Assembly: GCF_019236175.1 (NCBI RefSeq)
Contig: NZ_JAFAJM010000024.1
Span: 1 to 64,000 of the forward strand
Length of the DNA stretch: 64,000 nt
Direction of reading: 5' to 3'
From: Chryseobacterium sp.
GTDB lineage: Bacteria; Bacteroidota; Bacteroidia; Flavobacteriales; Weeksellaceae
This document shows, in pieces, positions 1 to 8,600 of the stretch. The notes under the pieces were generated by a model. That model ran no database searches and had not been told where the DNA came from. It worked only from the letters and a program-made list of their open reading frames with translations. The translations under genes were made by a program, and so were the position numbers. Position 1 is the stretch's first letter. Every line of letters begins with the position of its first letter.

Positions 1-1
1 C

Positions 2-1516
2 CTGAGAAGAAATGCTTTTCCGGTAACAGGAACAACAGCTACCCGGGTAGATGATCTGGTATATCAATACACCGGCAACCGCCTGAATCAGGTGATAGAA
101 AATGCGATGAACGACACCGGTTATGAAGGCGGCAACAATATCATTGACTATGACCTGAATGGCAACATGGTCAATATGAAAGATAAAGGGATCAACAGCA
201 TTCTCTATAACTATCTCAATTTACCCAATACGTATTCGATTATTCAGGGAGATCCTGTCTTAGGAGTCACTTCAAGTGTCGCATTGAAATACCTGTACAG
301 AGCAGATGGGGTGAAGCTTCGCAAAAACAATACCACCATCTCAGGAAGAGGGCAGACCCCAACCACCGTTACCACAGATTATCTGGATGGCTTCCAGTAT
401 GAGACCACAGAAGGCGGCGGAATATGCCTGACCTGCAGAACGGAAACCGCCTATGAAGAACAGGCCTACAAAAACAGGGGACTTATCCCTCCCGGTGGAA
501 TTGCCACTACAAGACTTGATATTGTACCCACCGCAGAAGGTTTTTACAGTTTCACAGAAAACCGCTATATTTACCAGTACAAAGATCACTTGGGAAATAC
601 CCGGGTAAGCTTTGCCAAAAACAGCGCAGGCGCTCTTGAAGTCACTGATATCAACAACTATTATCCATTTGGATTAAACCATATCACGGTAGGTGGCACG
701 AATTCTCTTTTGGGAGGGTATTACAGCTATAAATACAATGGTAAGGAAATTCAGGAAACGGGTTTTTATGATTATGGAGCGAGAATGTATATGCCGGACT
801 TGGGAAGATGGGGAGTGATTGATGAAAAGGCAGAAAAATATAGAAGATGGTCGCCTTATACTTATGCAATAGACAACCCTATTAATTACATCGACCCTGA
901 TGGAAGGGATATTATTTTTGTGCAAATAGTAAATCAAAATACACAAGTGCATTTAAGGTACAATAAAGGAAACTTTTATTATTTAAATGGAGATAAAAAA
1001 GGAGAAAAGTATGATGGTCGGAAAGATAAGGTAAGTCAAAACCTATTTAGACTGGCAAGAGCTTATAGAAAAATAGAACATTCGAATAGTAAGATTCTAA
1101 AGGGAATGTTGCATCAACTTGAAAATAGTGAAAATAAGCATTATATCTTAGACCCTCAGACTCCAAATCAAGGTTCAGGCGTACAAGGTACCTCGGATGG
1201 AGGTTCTCAGACTATATTTAATCTTTCAAGCAAAGAAGAAAAAGAAAGATTCCAAAAAATGGAAGGTGTCCCAAATTCTGATTTAAGTACAGTGGCTCAT
1301 GAAATGCAACATCAATATGATAAAGATACAGATAATCAGTCCGATGGAACTAATAAGAGTGATGCACAGAATCCATTAGAGCAAAGAGCTGTGAAAACTG
1401 AGAATGAAGCAAGAAAGATAGAAGAGTTACCTGCAAGAACTACTTATGGAGGGGTACCTGTTAATCCTAATCCCCCCAATTATAATGTACCTAAAGATGA
1501 TAAAGAAAAAAAATAA
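2..1516 (+). CDS. RHS repeat-associated core protein with C-terminal zincin-like toxin tip (5' partial)
   Basis: The frame is open to the left window edge, so the gene starts outside. The N-terminal part carries RHS/YD-type repeats, followed by the conserved RHS core (YYPFG, YNGKEIQ, YDYGARMY, GRW, NPINYIDPDGRD). After the DPDGRD boundary the sequence changes to an unrelated tip of about 200 residues, as expected for a polymorphic toxin. The tip contains AHEMQHQYD, an HExxH zinc-protease motif, so a metallopeptidase toxin is inferred. A lipoprotein gene begins 9 nt downstream and is a good immunity candidate. RHS proteins of this kind form a cocoon around the toxin and are used in contact-dependent competition; the export route is not visible here. 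Confidence 0.85.
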   Translation: MRRNAFPVTGTTATRVDDLVYQYTGNRLNQVIENAMNDTGYEGGNNIIDYDLNGNMVNMKDKGINSILYNYLNLPNTYSIIQGDPVLGVTSSVALKYLYRADGVKLRKNNTTISGRGQTPTTVTTDYLDGFQYETTEGGGICLTCRTETAYEEQAYKNRGLIPPGGIATTRLDIVPTAEGFYSFTENRYIYQYKDHLGNTRVSFAKNSAGALEVTDINNYYPFGLNHITVGGTNSLLGGYYSYKYNGKEIQETGFYDYGARMYMPDLGRWGVIDEKAEKYRRWSPYTYAIDNPINYIDPDGRDIIFVQIVNQNTQVHLRYNKGNFYYLNGDKKGEKYDGRKDKVSQNLFRLARAYRKIEHSNSKILKGMLHQLENSENKHYILDPQTPNQGSGVQGTSDGGSQTIFNLSSKEEKERFQKMEGVPNSDLSTVAHEMQHQYDKDTDNQSDGTNKSDAQNPLEQRAVKTENEARKIEELPARTTYGGVPVNPNPPNYNVPKDDKEKK

Positions 1517-1525
1517 TATATAATT

Positions 1526-2086
1526 ATGAGATACAAATTAAAATACCTTATATTAATTCTATCCTTTGGGTTGTTGTTTTGTTCTTGTAAAAATGAAAAA
1601 GCAAATCCTGAATTTATAGAAAAACTATCTGCTATAGAGAATGGATTACCCTCTCCTTACTTTAATTATTATTTATTTTTAAAAACTAAAGATGGTGAGC
1701 TTATAGAAACTAATATAATTTTTTTATACAAACTTTATCAAGACCATTACTCTCAAGATTATAAAAATAATTTTAAAGGTTTTTTAACGGATTTATTTTC
1801 AGAAGATAAACCATTAAAGATGGATGATGTCAATCTATACAAAGGAAAAGGCTATCTTTTAAATATTTATGATATTGATAAAAAGATATTAAATATGAAT
1901 ATTGAAGATATAAAAAAAGAATATTTGCAGTCGGAGCAAGAATCTTTTATATTGATTCCGAATAAAGTTGCTAATATATCAAGTTTAAAAACTGTTCTTT
2001 ACGAAATGTTTATAAATGGGTACATAATTACAATAAATGATTATGGAGGAGGATATTATAATATTGAAAAATATCAATCAAAATAA
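1526..2086 (+). CDS. Lipoprotein, candidate immunity protein for the RHS tip
   Basis: 186 residues. The N-terminus is a lipoprotein signal peptide ending in LLFCSCKNEK, with a lipobox cysteine near residue 22, so the mature protein would sit in an envelope membrane. I recognise no domain in the rest, which is rich in Lys, Tyr and Ile. It starts 9 nt after the RHS stop codon and is followed by a hairpin terminator, so it is co-transcribed with the toxin. Position and lack of wider homology fit a cognate immunity protein that would meet the toxin in the periplasm. The function is inferred from context only. Confidence 0.65.
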   Translation: MRYKLKYLILILSFGLLFCSCKNEKANPEFIEKLSAIENGLPSPYFNYYLFLKTKDGELIETNIIFLYKLYQDHYSQDYKNNFKGFLTDLFSEDKPLKMDDVNLYKGKGYLLNIYDIDKKILNMNIEDIKKEYLQSEQESFILIPNKVANISSLKTVLYEMFINGYIITINDYGGGYYNIEKYQSK

Positions 2087-2115
2087 ACACCAAAGGCACT
2101 GATCAGGTGGCCCCT

Positions 2116-2142
2116 TGCTAGCGCGAGCTTCTAGCTCGTGTC
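2116..2142. repeat. Small palindrome CGAGC-TTCTA-GCTCG
   Basis: A short inverted repeat (CGAGC at 2124-2128, GCTCG at 2134-2138) in the junk between two RHS tips. It resembles other AGCxxG-type palindromes in this window (55519-55546, 57792-57811, 59198-59219), although the sequences are not identical. Confidence 0.4.
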
Positions 2143-2155
2143 TGATAAATAAAAT

Positions 2156-2190
2156 AAAGATCATTGTACTTGCAATGGTCTTTATTTTTA
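2156..2190 (+). terminator. Rho-independent terminator after the RHS/lipoprotein pair
   Basis: AAAGATCATTG and CAATGGTCTTT form an 11-bp stem with one G-T pair, followed by a T-rich tail. Confidence 0.7.
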
Positions 2191-2207
2191 ATGTAACAAT
2201 TGTTATA

Positions 2208-2735
2208 TTTACCAGTATAAAAATCACTTGGGCAGACGAGTAAAAGAGAATCTTTTACGATGGATGCGAACGTAATTTAGCAAGGGTGAGTTTTGCCAAA
2301 AACAGCGCAGGCGCTCTTGAAGTCACTGATATCAACAATTACTATCCATTTGGATTAAACCATCACGGTAGGCGGTACGACTTCTCTTTTGGGAGGGTAT
2401 TACAGCTATAAGTACCAAGGATAGGAATTACAGGAGACAGGTTTTTATAGTTTTAAGTGGAGAAACTATATGCCAGATCTAGGACGATTCTTTAATATAG
2501 ACCCCTTGCAGAAAAATATCAGTATAATTCTACTTATGTGTTTCAGGATAATAAAATGGACTTAGGTAGAGAATTAGAAGGAGCTGAATTATTGCAGGAA
2601 AGAGGTTTAATAACATCAATAGGTATGACAGAATACGATGTATATACAAGAGAGCCACTACCTGATTATATGTCTTATTTAAATTATAAACCTTCTACTC
2701 CTGATTGCGATTTAATGACTGCCGAAAATGTCTAA
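2208..2735 (+). pseudogene. Decayed RHS core and tip (displaced toxin end)
   Basis: From 2208 the sequence repeats the RHS core of the upstream gene (compare 569-860), with high nucleotide identity over the stretch encoding NNYYPFGLNH. It is broken by a roughly 50-nt insertion at about 2232-2280 that includes a perfect hairpin (GTAAAAGA-GAA-TCTTTTAC, 2240-2258), by an in-frame stop where GKE should be (about 2420), and by a missing base near 2507 in the DPLAEKY motif. The frame then reads QYNSTYVFQDNKMDLGREL, a known type of RHS core end, and continues as an open tip to 2735. It is an orphan module left by recombination that replaced toxin tips. Confidence 0.8.
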
Positions 2736-2928
2736 CGTATCAAAAGCAGTTAATTACTACCAGACAAAAAATATATACGGAGGAGAGAAAATAGAACCTA
2801 CAAGCGATAATAAGACTACTAAAATAGTAAATGTTCTTGCCCCTACATCGGATCATAAAAGCATAGATAATGATTTAAGCACAAAAGTTAGAGATGTTGT
2901 AAAAAGGGAATTAATACCTAATCAATAA
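2728..2928 (+). CDS. Small ORF, probable frameshifted remainder of an RHS toxin tip
   Basis: 66 residues, no recognised domain. It overlaps the end of the previous tip frame by 8 nt in another frame and its stop codon overlaps the ATG of the next gene. Its composition (polar, Lys/Asp/Thr rich) fits the continuation of the orphan toxin tip after a frameshift rather than a separate gene, but a coupled small protein cannot be excluded. Confidence 0.4.
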   Translation: MSNVSKAVNYYQTKNIYGGEKIEPTSDNKTTKIVNVLAPTSDHKSIDNDLSTKVRDVVKRELIPNQ

Positions 2929-3167
2929 TGAAAATAGTTACAAAAATAATTTTAATTATTTCAATAATTTATACCCTACTTTTATTATATTTTCAATATG
3001 ATTATTTTTTAGAATTTACCCCTTTGGTGATAGTTCTATTGGCAATTAACTTTTACCTGATTTATAAATACAATAATAAGTTGCTAAACTTTATTTTAAA
3101 TGGTTTATTGTTTGTCTTTCTACTATTTTGCTTCTCCTTTGGGGTAGCATTAAGGCAGGACTGGTAG
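2928..3167 (+). CDS. Small membrane protein, candidate immunity protein of the orphan RHS tip
   Basis: 79 residues with two to three hydrophobic helices covering nearly the whole protein (about residues 5-25, 31-47 and 53-73). Its ATG overlaps the stop codon of the preceding ORF (TAATG), so the two are translationally coupled. Small membrane proteins directly behind RHS tips are often immunity proteins against membrane-acting toxins. This one remains open while its toxin is broken. The role is inferred from position only. Confidence 0.5.
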   Translation: MKIVTKIILIISIIYTLLLLYFQYDYFLEFTPLVIVLLAINFYLIYKYNNKLLNFILNGLLFVFLLFCFSFGVALRQDW

Positions 3168-3251
3168 ATATAAGCTTTATTATTTATAATATGTTTTGCA
3201 GCTTAGTTTATTTGAGGAATTGGGTATTATGCTTACACCTGAAATAAAAAC

Positions 3252-3276
3252 AAACCCTTGTAACCACGAGGGTTTT
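3252..3276 (+). terminator. Hairpin terminator downstream of the small membrane protein
   Basis: AAACCCTTGT and ACGAGGGTTTT pair (one mismatch) around AACC, ending in a T run. Confidence 0.5.
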
Positions 3277-3310
3277 GTCTGATACGATAGCTTTAGAAAA
3301 TAGGGATTTG

Positions 3311-3386
3311 ATTATTACAGGAAGAATAGAAACCGCTATTTTATCCGCATAAAGACCATTTCGGAAATATCCGGGTGAGTTTTCCC
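3311..3386 (+). pseudogene. Third RHS core remnant
   Basis: About 70 nt align with the intact RHS gene at 541-615: AGAAACCGCTATTTTATCC, AAAGACCATTTCGGAAATA and CCGGGTGAG correspond to the ENRYIYQYKDHLGNTRVSF segment. It is too short and frameshifted to code for anything and marks a third copy in the tip array. Confidence 0.7.
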
Positions 3387-3397
3387 GGATTATACAA

Positions 3398-3432
3398 TAA
3401 AAAAACAATCTTCTGATATCAGAAGATTGTTT
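3398..3432 (-). terminator. Terminator of tRNA-Gln
   Basis: AACAATCTTCTGA and TCAGAAGATTGTT form a perfect stem with an A run on the plus strand to its left, which is a T run for minus-strand transcription. It lies just downstream of the tRNA 3' end. Confidence 0.7.
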
Positions 3433-3440
3433 ATGTTTGA

Positions 3441-3514
3441 TGGTAGACCCACAGGGATTCGAACCCCAGATGACTGAACCAAAATCAGTAGTGTTACCGC
3501 TACACCATGGGTCT
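3441..3514 (-). tRNA. tRNA-Gln (anticodon UUG)
   Basis: On the minus strand the acceptor strands AGACCCA and TGGGTCT pair perfectly, followed by A73 and an encoded CCA. The anticodon arm is ACTGA-TTTTGGT-TCAGT, giving anticodon TTG. The T loop TTCGAATC is present. Length is 74 nt including CCA. Confidence 0.93.
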
Positions 3515-3683
3515 GTTTCAATGCCGCGAAATTATAGAAATTATTTGAAATATGAAAATAGAAAATGAAGATTTTGCAATATATTTCGTGTTTCTGAGGT
3601 TTAACGGCTGATATCCAAATCATTATTTTTTCATGAAAAAAAATCAAAAAGGAGGATATTTTTAATACTAAATAATAAAACCT

Positions 3684-3691
3684 TATCTTTG
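3684..3691 (+). promoter_or_regulatory. TAnnTTTG promoter box for der
   Basis: TATCTTTG matches the Bacteroidota -7 consensus, about 80 nt upstream of the der start. No clear -33 TTG was found. Confidence 0.55.
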
Positions 3692-3773
3692 CAAAAAATT
3701 GGGCTCCAAAAGTTGGAGTAACCCATTAATAACTTATCCTGAGCATAAGCAAAAGGATTATTAAACATTTTTT

Positions 3774-5084
3774 ATGTCAAATATTGTCGCAATCGTTGGA
3801 CGTCCCAACGTAGGGAAATCCACGCTTTTTAACCGTTTATTAGAGAGAAGAGAAGCTATTGTAGATTCTACAGCCGGTGTAACCAGAGACCGTCACTACG
3901 GAAAATCTGACTGGAACGGGGTAGACTTTACCGTAATTGATACCGGAGGATATGATGTAGGTACTGATGATATCTTTGAAGAAGAAATCCGTAAGCAGGT
4001 ACAATTAGCAGTAGATGAAGCTACTTCTATCATTTTCATGATGAACGTGGAAGAAGGCCTTACCGACACGGATTTTGAGATTTACAGGTTATTAAGAAGA
4101 TCTAATAAACCGATTTATATTGTAGTTAATAAAGTAGATTCATCAAAAGAAGAACTTCCTGCAACGGAATTCTATCAGTTAGGAATTGAAAAATACTACA
4201 CACTTTCTTCTGCTACAGGTTCCGGAACAGGAGATCTATTGGATGATATCGTTAAAGATTTCCCGACTACAGAATATAAAGATCCGTTTGAAGGATTGCC
4301 TAAAATCACTATTGCAGGCCGTCCGAACGTAGGAAAGTCTACGATGACTAATGCTTTACTGGATGTAGAAAGAAATATTGTAACAGATATTGCAGGAACT
4401 ACAAGAGACAGTATCCAGACGCTGTACAATAAATTCGGACATGAGTTTGTACTGGTAGATACTGCGGGTATGAGAAGAAAATCCAAGGTCAATGAAGATC
4501 TGGAATTCTATTCGGTGATGAGATCCATTCGTTCTATTGAATATTCTGATGTGGTCATCATTATGGTAGATGCTACACAGGGATGGGAATCTCAGGATAT
4601 GAATATTTTCGGTCTTGCACAGAAAAACAGAAAAGGTATTGTTATCCTGGTTAATAAATGGGATTTGATCGAGGACAAGCAAACCAATACAATGCGTGAT
4701 TTCGAAAAATCAATTAAAGATAAAATAGGACAATTCCACGATATTCCGATTTTATTCGTTTCAGCTTTAACGAAGCAAAGAATCTTAAAAGCTGTAGAGG
4801 TTGCGATGGACGTGTATAACGATCGTAAGAAAAAGATCAAAACTTCAAAACTAAACGAAGTGATGCTTCCGATTTTCGAACAGACCCCTCCTCCGGCTAA
4901 CAAAGGAAAATATATTAAAATCAAATACTGTGTTCAGCTTCCTACACCGTCGCCGCAGTTTGTATTTTTCTGTAACCTTCCTCAGTATGTAAAAGAGCCG
5001 TATAAGAGATTTACTGAAAATCAGCTTAGAAAAGAATTCGGATTTACCGGAGTTCCGATTGAAGTGTATTTCAGACAAAAATAA
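3774..5084 (+). CDS. der: Ribosome-associated GTPase Der (EngA)
   Basis: 436 residues, the usual Der length. Two tandem GTPase domains are visible: the first P-loop GRPNVGKST at residues 9-17 with DTGG and NKVD, the second P-loop AGRPNVGKST near residue 181 with DTAG and NKWD. The C-terminal KH-like domain ends in GVPIEVYFRQK. Der acts in the cytoplasm in 50S subunit maturation. The gene is monocistronic, with its own promoter and a very strong terminator. Confidence 0.97.
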   Translation: MSNIVAIVGRPNVGKSTLFNRLLERREAIVDSTAGVTRDRHYGKSDWNGVDFTVIDTGGYDVGTDDIFEEEIRKQVQLAVDEATSIIFMMNVEEGLTDTDFEIYRLLRRSNKPIYIVVNKVDSSKEELPATEFYQLGIEKYYTLSSATGSGTGDLLDDIVKDFPTTEYKDPFEGLPKITIAGRPNVGKSTMTNALLDVERNIVTDIAGTTRDSIQTLYNKFGHEFVLVDTAGMRRKSKVNEDLEFYSVMRSIRSIEYSDVVIIMVDATQGWESQDMNIFGLAQKNRKGIVILVNKWDLIEDKQTNTMRDFEKSIKDKIGQFHDIPILFVSALTKQRILKAVEVAMDVYNDRKKKIKTSKLNEVMLPIFEQTPPPANKGKYIKIKYCVQLPTPSPQFVFFCNLPQYVKEPYKRFTENQLRKEFGFTGVPIEVYFRQK

Positions 5085-5100
5085 AAGAACATTGTTCGCA

Positions 5101-5140
5101 AAAAAGCCGGCTGTCTCTACCTTGAGACAGCCGGCTTTTT
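5101..5140 (+). terminator. Strong terminator after der
   Basis: A perfect 17-bp inverted repeat (stem core GCCGGCTGTCTC) around a 6-nt loop, flanked by A and T runs, so it may also stop the convergent minus-strand GNAT transcript. Confidence 0.9.
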
Positions 5141-5190
5141 ATTTTTCAGTATAAATTCACAGATGAAAATAGCCTGTGGATTATTTTGTA

Positions 5191-5673
5191 TTACCTCCAC
5201 TTTTCATACACGATCCTTACAGGGCGGTATCCCTGAGAATCCAGCCAGCGCTGCATCGTTTCATTATTACACAGCGTATAACGGTATATTTTCCGTATTT
5301 TATAATGAGCATAAGATTCTTCAAATGCTTTATTGAGAGCGGAATAAATGCCTTGTTTTCTGTATTCTTTTTTTACATAGCCCTCAGAAACATAGAGATC
5401 GTCCTCCTCTCCAAGTTCAAAATTGCTGTCGTCTTTTTCATCAATATAGCCGAAAAGGAAACCAATTGCTCTTCCGTCCACTTCTGCAATAAGGAATGTT
5501 CCGTCGTTTTCTTCTTCACATTCCGACATAAAACGGAGGTAATTTTCTCTGATATGACTCCAGTCGGCTGTTTTATCATTCATTTCCTTTTCGGAAACGT
5601 GGAGCTCTCCAACAAGCTCATCCACCACCGGAAGGTGTTCAGCGATTTTTATTTTTCGGATGGAATACTTCAT
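5191..5673 (-). CDS. GNAT family N-acetyltransferase
   Basis: 160 residues with a GNAT fold: beta-strand VYFLFGYI-like core, then the acetyl-CoA pyrophosphate loop RKQGIYSAL near residue 113, and a C-terminal strand IYRYTLCNN. The gene starts 21 nt after the stop of the large Pls-like synthetase and probably shares its mRNA. This makes it a candidate tailoring or self-protection acetyltransferase for the product of that synthetase, for example N-acetylation of an amine. That link is inference; many GNAT genes are unrelated to their neighbours. Confidence 0.8.
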   Translation of the reverse strand: MKYSIRKIKIAEHLPVVDELVGELHVSEKEMNDKTADWSHIRENYLRFMSECEEENDGTFLIAEVDGRAIGFLFGYIDEKDDSNFELGEEDDLYVSEGYVKKEYRKQGIYSALNKAFEESYAHYKIRKIYRYTLCNNETMQRWLDSQGYRPVRIVYEKWR

Positions 5674-5694
5674 GTGGACGTTTTTTAGTTGTAT

Positions 5695-8600
5695 TTATTT
5701 TCCTCTCAGCGGACTTCCGTACCAGGAGGTGTTATCAGAAAGTACTTCTCCTTTCATTACCAGTGAAAGGGCATCAATATTGACATTGTTTCCGATTTCA
5801 CTATCATATAAAATAATCGTTCTGGAATTAATGGTCGTCTGGCTGCCTATTTTTACACTTCCTACTTTCATAATTCTGTCTTCAAAAAGATGGGTCTGAG
5901 GACCACAGTCTTCATTGAGCATGGATTCGTCACCAATGGATACCATGTCGAATTCTGTAATATCAGTAGTGTTAAGCCATACTTTTTTACCAATTTTTAC
6001 CCCCAGGAAACGCATAAAGAAGGGCAGCCACCAGGTTCCGCGAAGAAAATCCAGAAAAAACTGTACCGGAAGAGCTTCATAGATCGTGGTAATTCCTTCA
6101 CTAAGCCATACTTTAAGACTGTACATCGGCATTTCGGTTTTCTTATACTTGCCTATTAACAGCCATTTAAGCAATACCGTAAGGAAAAAAGAAGGTAACG
6201 CAACGATTCCTAAATAATAAAAAGGAGCCAACAATAGCAGATAAGGAATTCTTCCTTCCAGATAAGTACTGGTATAGGCAATAAACAGAACACTGCAGAT
6301 GATAATGACTGTTTGGGGGAGAATAATCCTGATTCCTTCTACAATGGCTCTTGCCAGCTTAAGACGGAAAGGCGGATTGTAAGTAAGGGTATCCTGAAAT
6401 ACATCGGATTTCTGTCTGGACGGAAGACCTATAGGAGGAGATCCGAACCAGTCTTTTTCCGAAGAGTTTCTCAATTGTTCTTCAGAGGGTGCTTTACTTA
6501 ATACACCTATCAGCATATTGTCACCCAGTTCATATCCCTGGGGAATAAGCCCGCTGTTTCCTACAAAGCTGTTGTTTCCTATCGCTGTTTTGGAAAGGAT
6601 TAATTTTTCATTTCTTACATCGTGCTCACCAAGAATAACCGCATCGGCAATGAAAGAGCCTTCTCCGATTTCCAGAAGGTGGTGGGAAACATCGCTGGCT
6701 GTCGAAATTTCTGAATTTCTGCCCACTTTCGCACCCATCATTCTGTAAAATTTACTGATATAGATGGAGGCAAAAAGAGGGTGTACAATAATCAGTGATA
6801 AATTAAAAATCTGGTCTTTTATCCATTTTTTATAATACATAAAACTATACACGGGATAAATTCCCGGTTTCATATTGTACTGTAAAATTCTGGTCAGAAT
6901 ACTTACTACAGCAATAAACAACAGAATATAAACGGTAGAAAGTATAGGCGCCTGCCATAAATAATAAAAATTGTAATCTGACGAACGGTCATCCAGATAA
7001 TACAGCGTATATAAAGTAGGAGCCAGCGGTAAAACAATCAGCAGAGGAAAGAAAAACAGAGAACAGGCATATAAAACAGCAAACCGGTTTCTTTTTCCCG
7101 AAGAACTCAATTGCGGAGGCTGAATTTCTTCTCCGGTTTTCACCTTTACTTTTTCAGCAGGGCTTCCGTTCCATACCTCTCCGAATCCGATTCTCTTACC
7201 CTCATTCAGGCAGCTTAAATCCTGAAGTTCTCCAAATTCTTCAATTACGGTGTCTCCACATACAATCACAGAAGATCCAAGATAAGCATGAGCTTTAATA
7301 TGAACTTTTCGTATTTTCAAAATCCCATTTTCAACGGAAGCATTGTCTATACTGCATCCGGAGCTGGTATTTACATTTTCGTCTATAGTGACAAGATCTT
7401 CTGCGGCAATAGGAAGCAGGCTTAGCTGAGCACTCGGATGAACTTTTACACCAAGAAGTCTCAGATATTTAGGATATAAAGGCGTTTCGACAATAAATTC
7501 CGAAGGCATCAGTCTTTTGATAGTCTTCCATAGCCACCATCTGAAATAATACCATCCCCACAAGGGATAATCTCCCTCTTTTATTTTTCCGATAACCAGC
7601 CATTTGGTGAGAACAATAATTGTTGAATACACGGGAGGGATCAACGTATAAAGCAGGATGGCACTTAGCAGCGCATATTGTATTCCGTAGCCGTTAAGCT
7701 GGAAATAATAATAACTTAGATAAGGAAAAAATATCTGGATGCTTAATAGTGCAAATACAAGCATCAGACTTAAAGTCTGGGCAATATTACAGGCAATGTA
7801 CTGTAATGTTGAAACCCTCTGAAAAGGTTCCTGATGAGAGGTTTGCTGAGTCTGTTTGTTTTTTAAACATTCCGAATAGGCGGATAAAGGCCTGTTTTCG
7901 TAGATTTCCTTCAATGAAGCGGTAGGTATTCCGGCCTTTTGACGAAGATGGGAAACCAGAGTAGCGGCAAGCAGTGAATGCCCGCCCAGATCTGTAAAGA
8001 AATCCTGGCTCAGATCAATATCTTTTCCGGGAAATACCCACTGTAAGGTCTTCAGAAGTCTTTCTTCTACCGGGGCATTTATATCGATTGTAATATCTTC
8101 ATTTTTTTCGTGAACAGTAAAGCTTTCCGGAACGGGAAGTCGCTTTCTGTCGATTTTTCCACTTGGCATTCGGGGCATTTCCTTCATCTGAACAATGGAA
8201 ATAGGAACCATATAAGGAGCCAGAAACTTGGCCAGCGCTTTCCTCATTTCATTTTCATTGAATGAAGAATCGTTACCCATTACAACATAACCCACCAGTT
8301 GCCCCTGCTCATTGGAATCTTCTTTTACCGCCACAGCAGCAGAGGAAACATCCGGAAGCTGATTCAGTCGGGATTCTATTTCGCCCAGCTCAATTCTGTA
8401 ACCCCGAAGTTTAATCTGATCATCAATTCTTCCCTGAAAGTCAATAAATCCGTCTTCACGGATAACCACAGCGTCTCCCGTTTTATAAATGGTTTCTCCC
8501 GGCATTTCCGGAAAAGGATTAGGTAAAAATTTCTGTTCAGTCAGTTCGGGCAGATTAAAATATCCGTTGCTTACTCCGGGACCGGAAATAATCATTTCTC

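Noticed and set aside
3390..3647. 85-codon minus-strand ORF
   Set aside because: It covers the tRNA-Gln gene and its terminator.
5176..5688. 170-codon plus-strand ORF
   Set aside because: It is the antisense of the GNAT gene, has no promoter or family features, and is rich in Phe and Ser as is usual for shadow frames.
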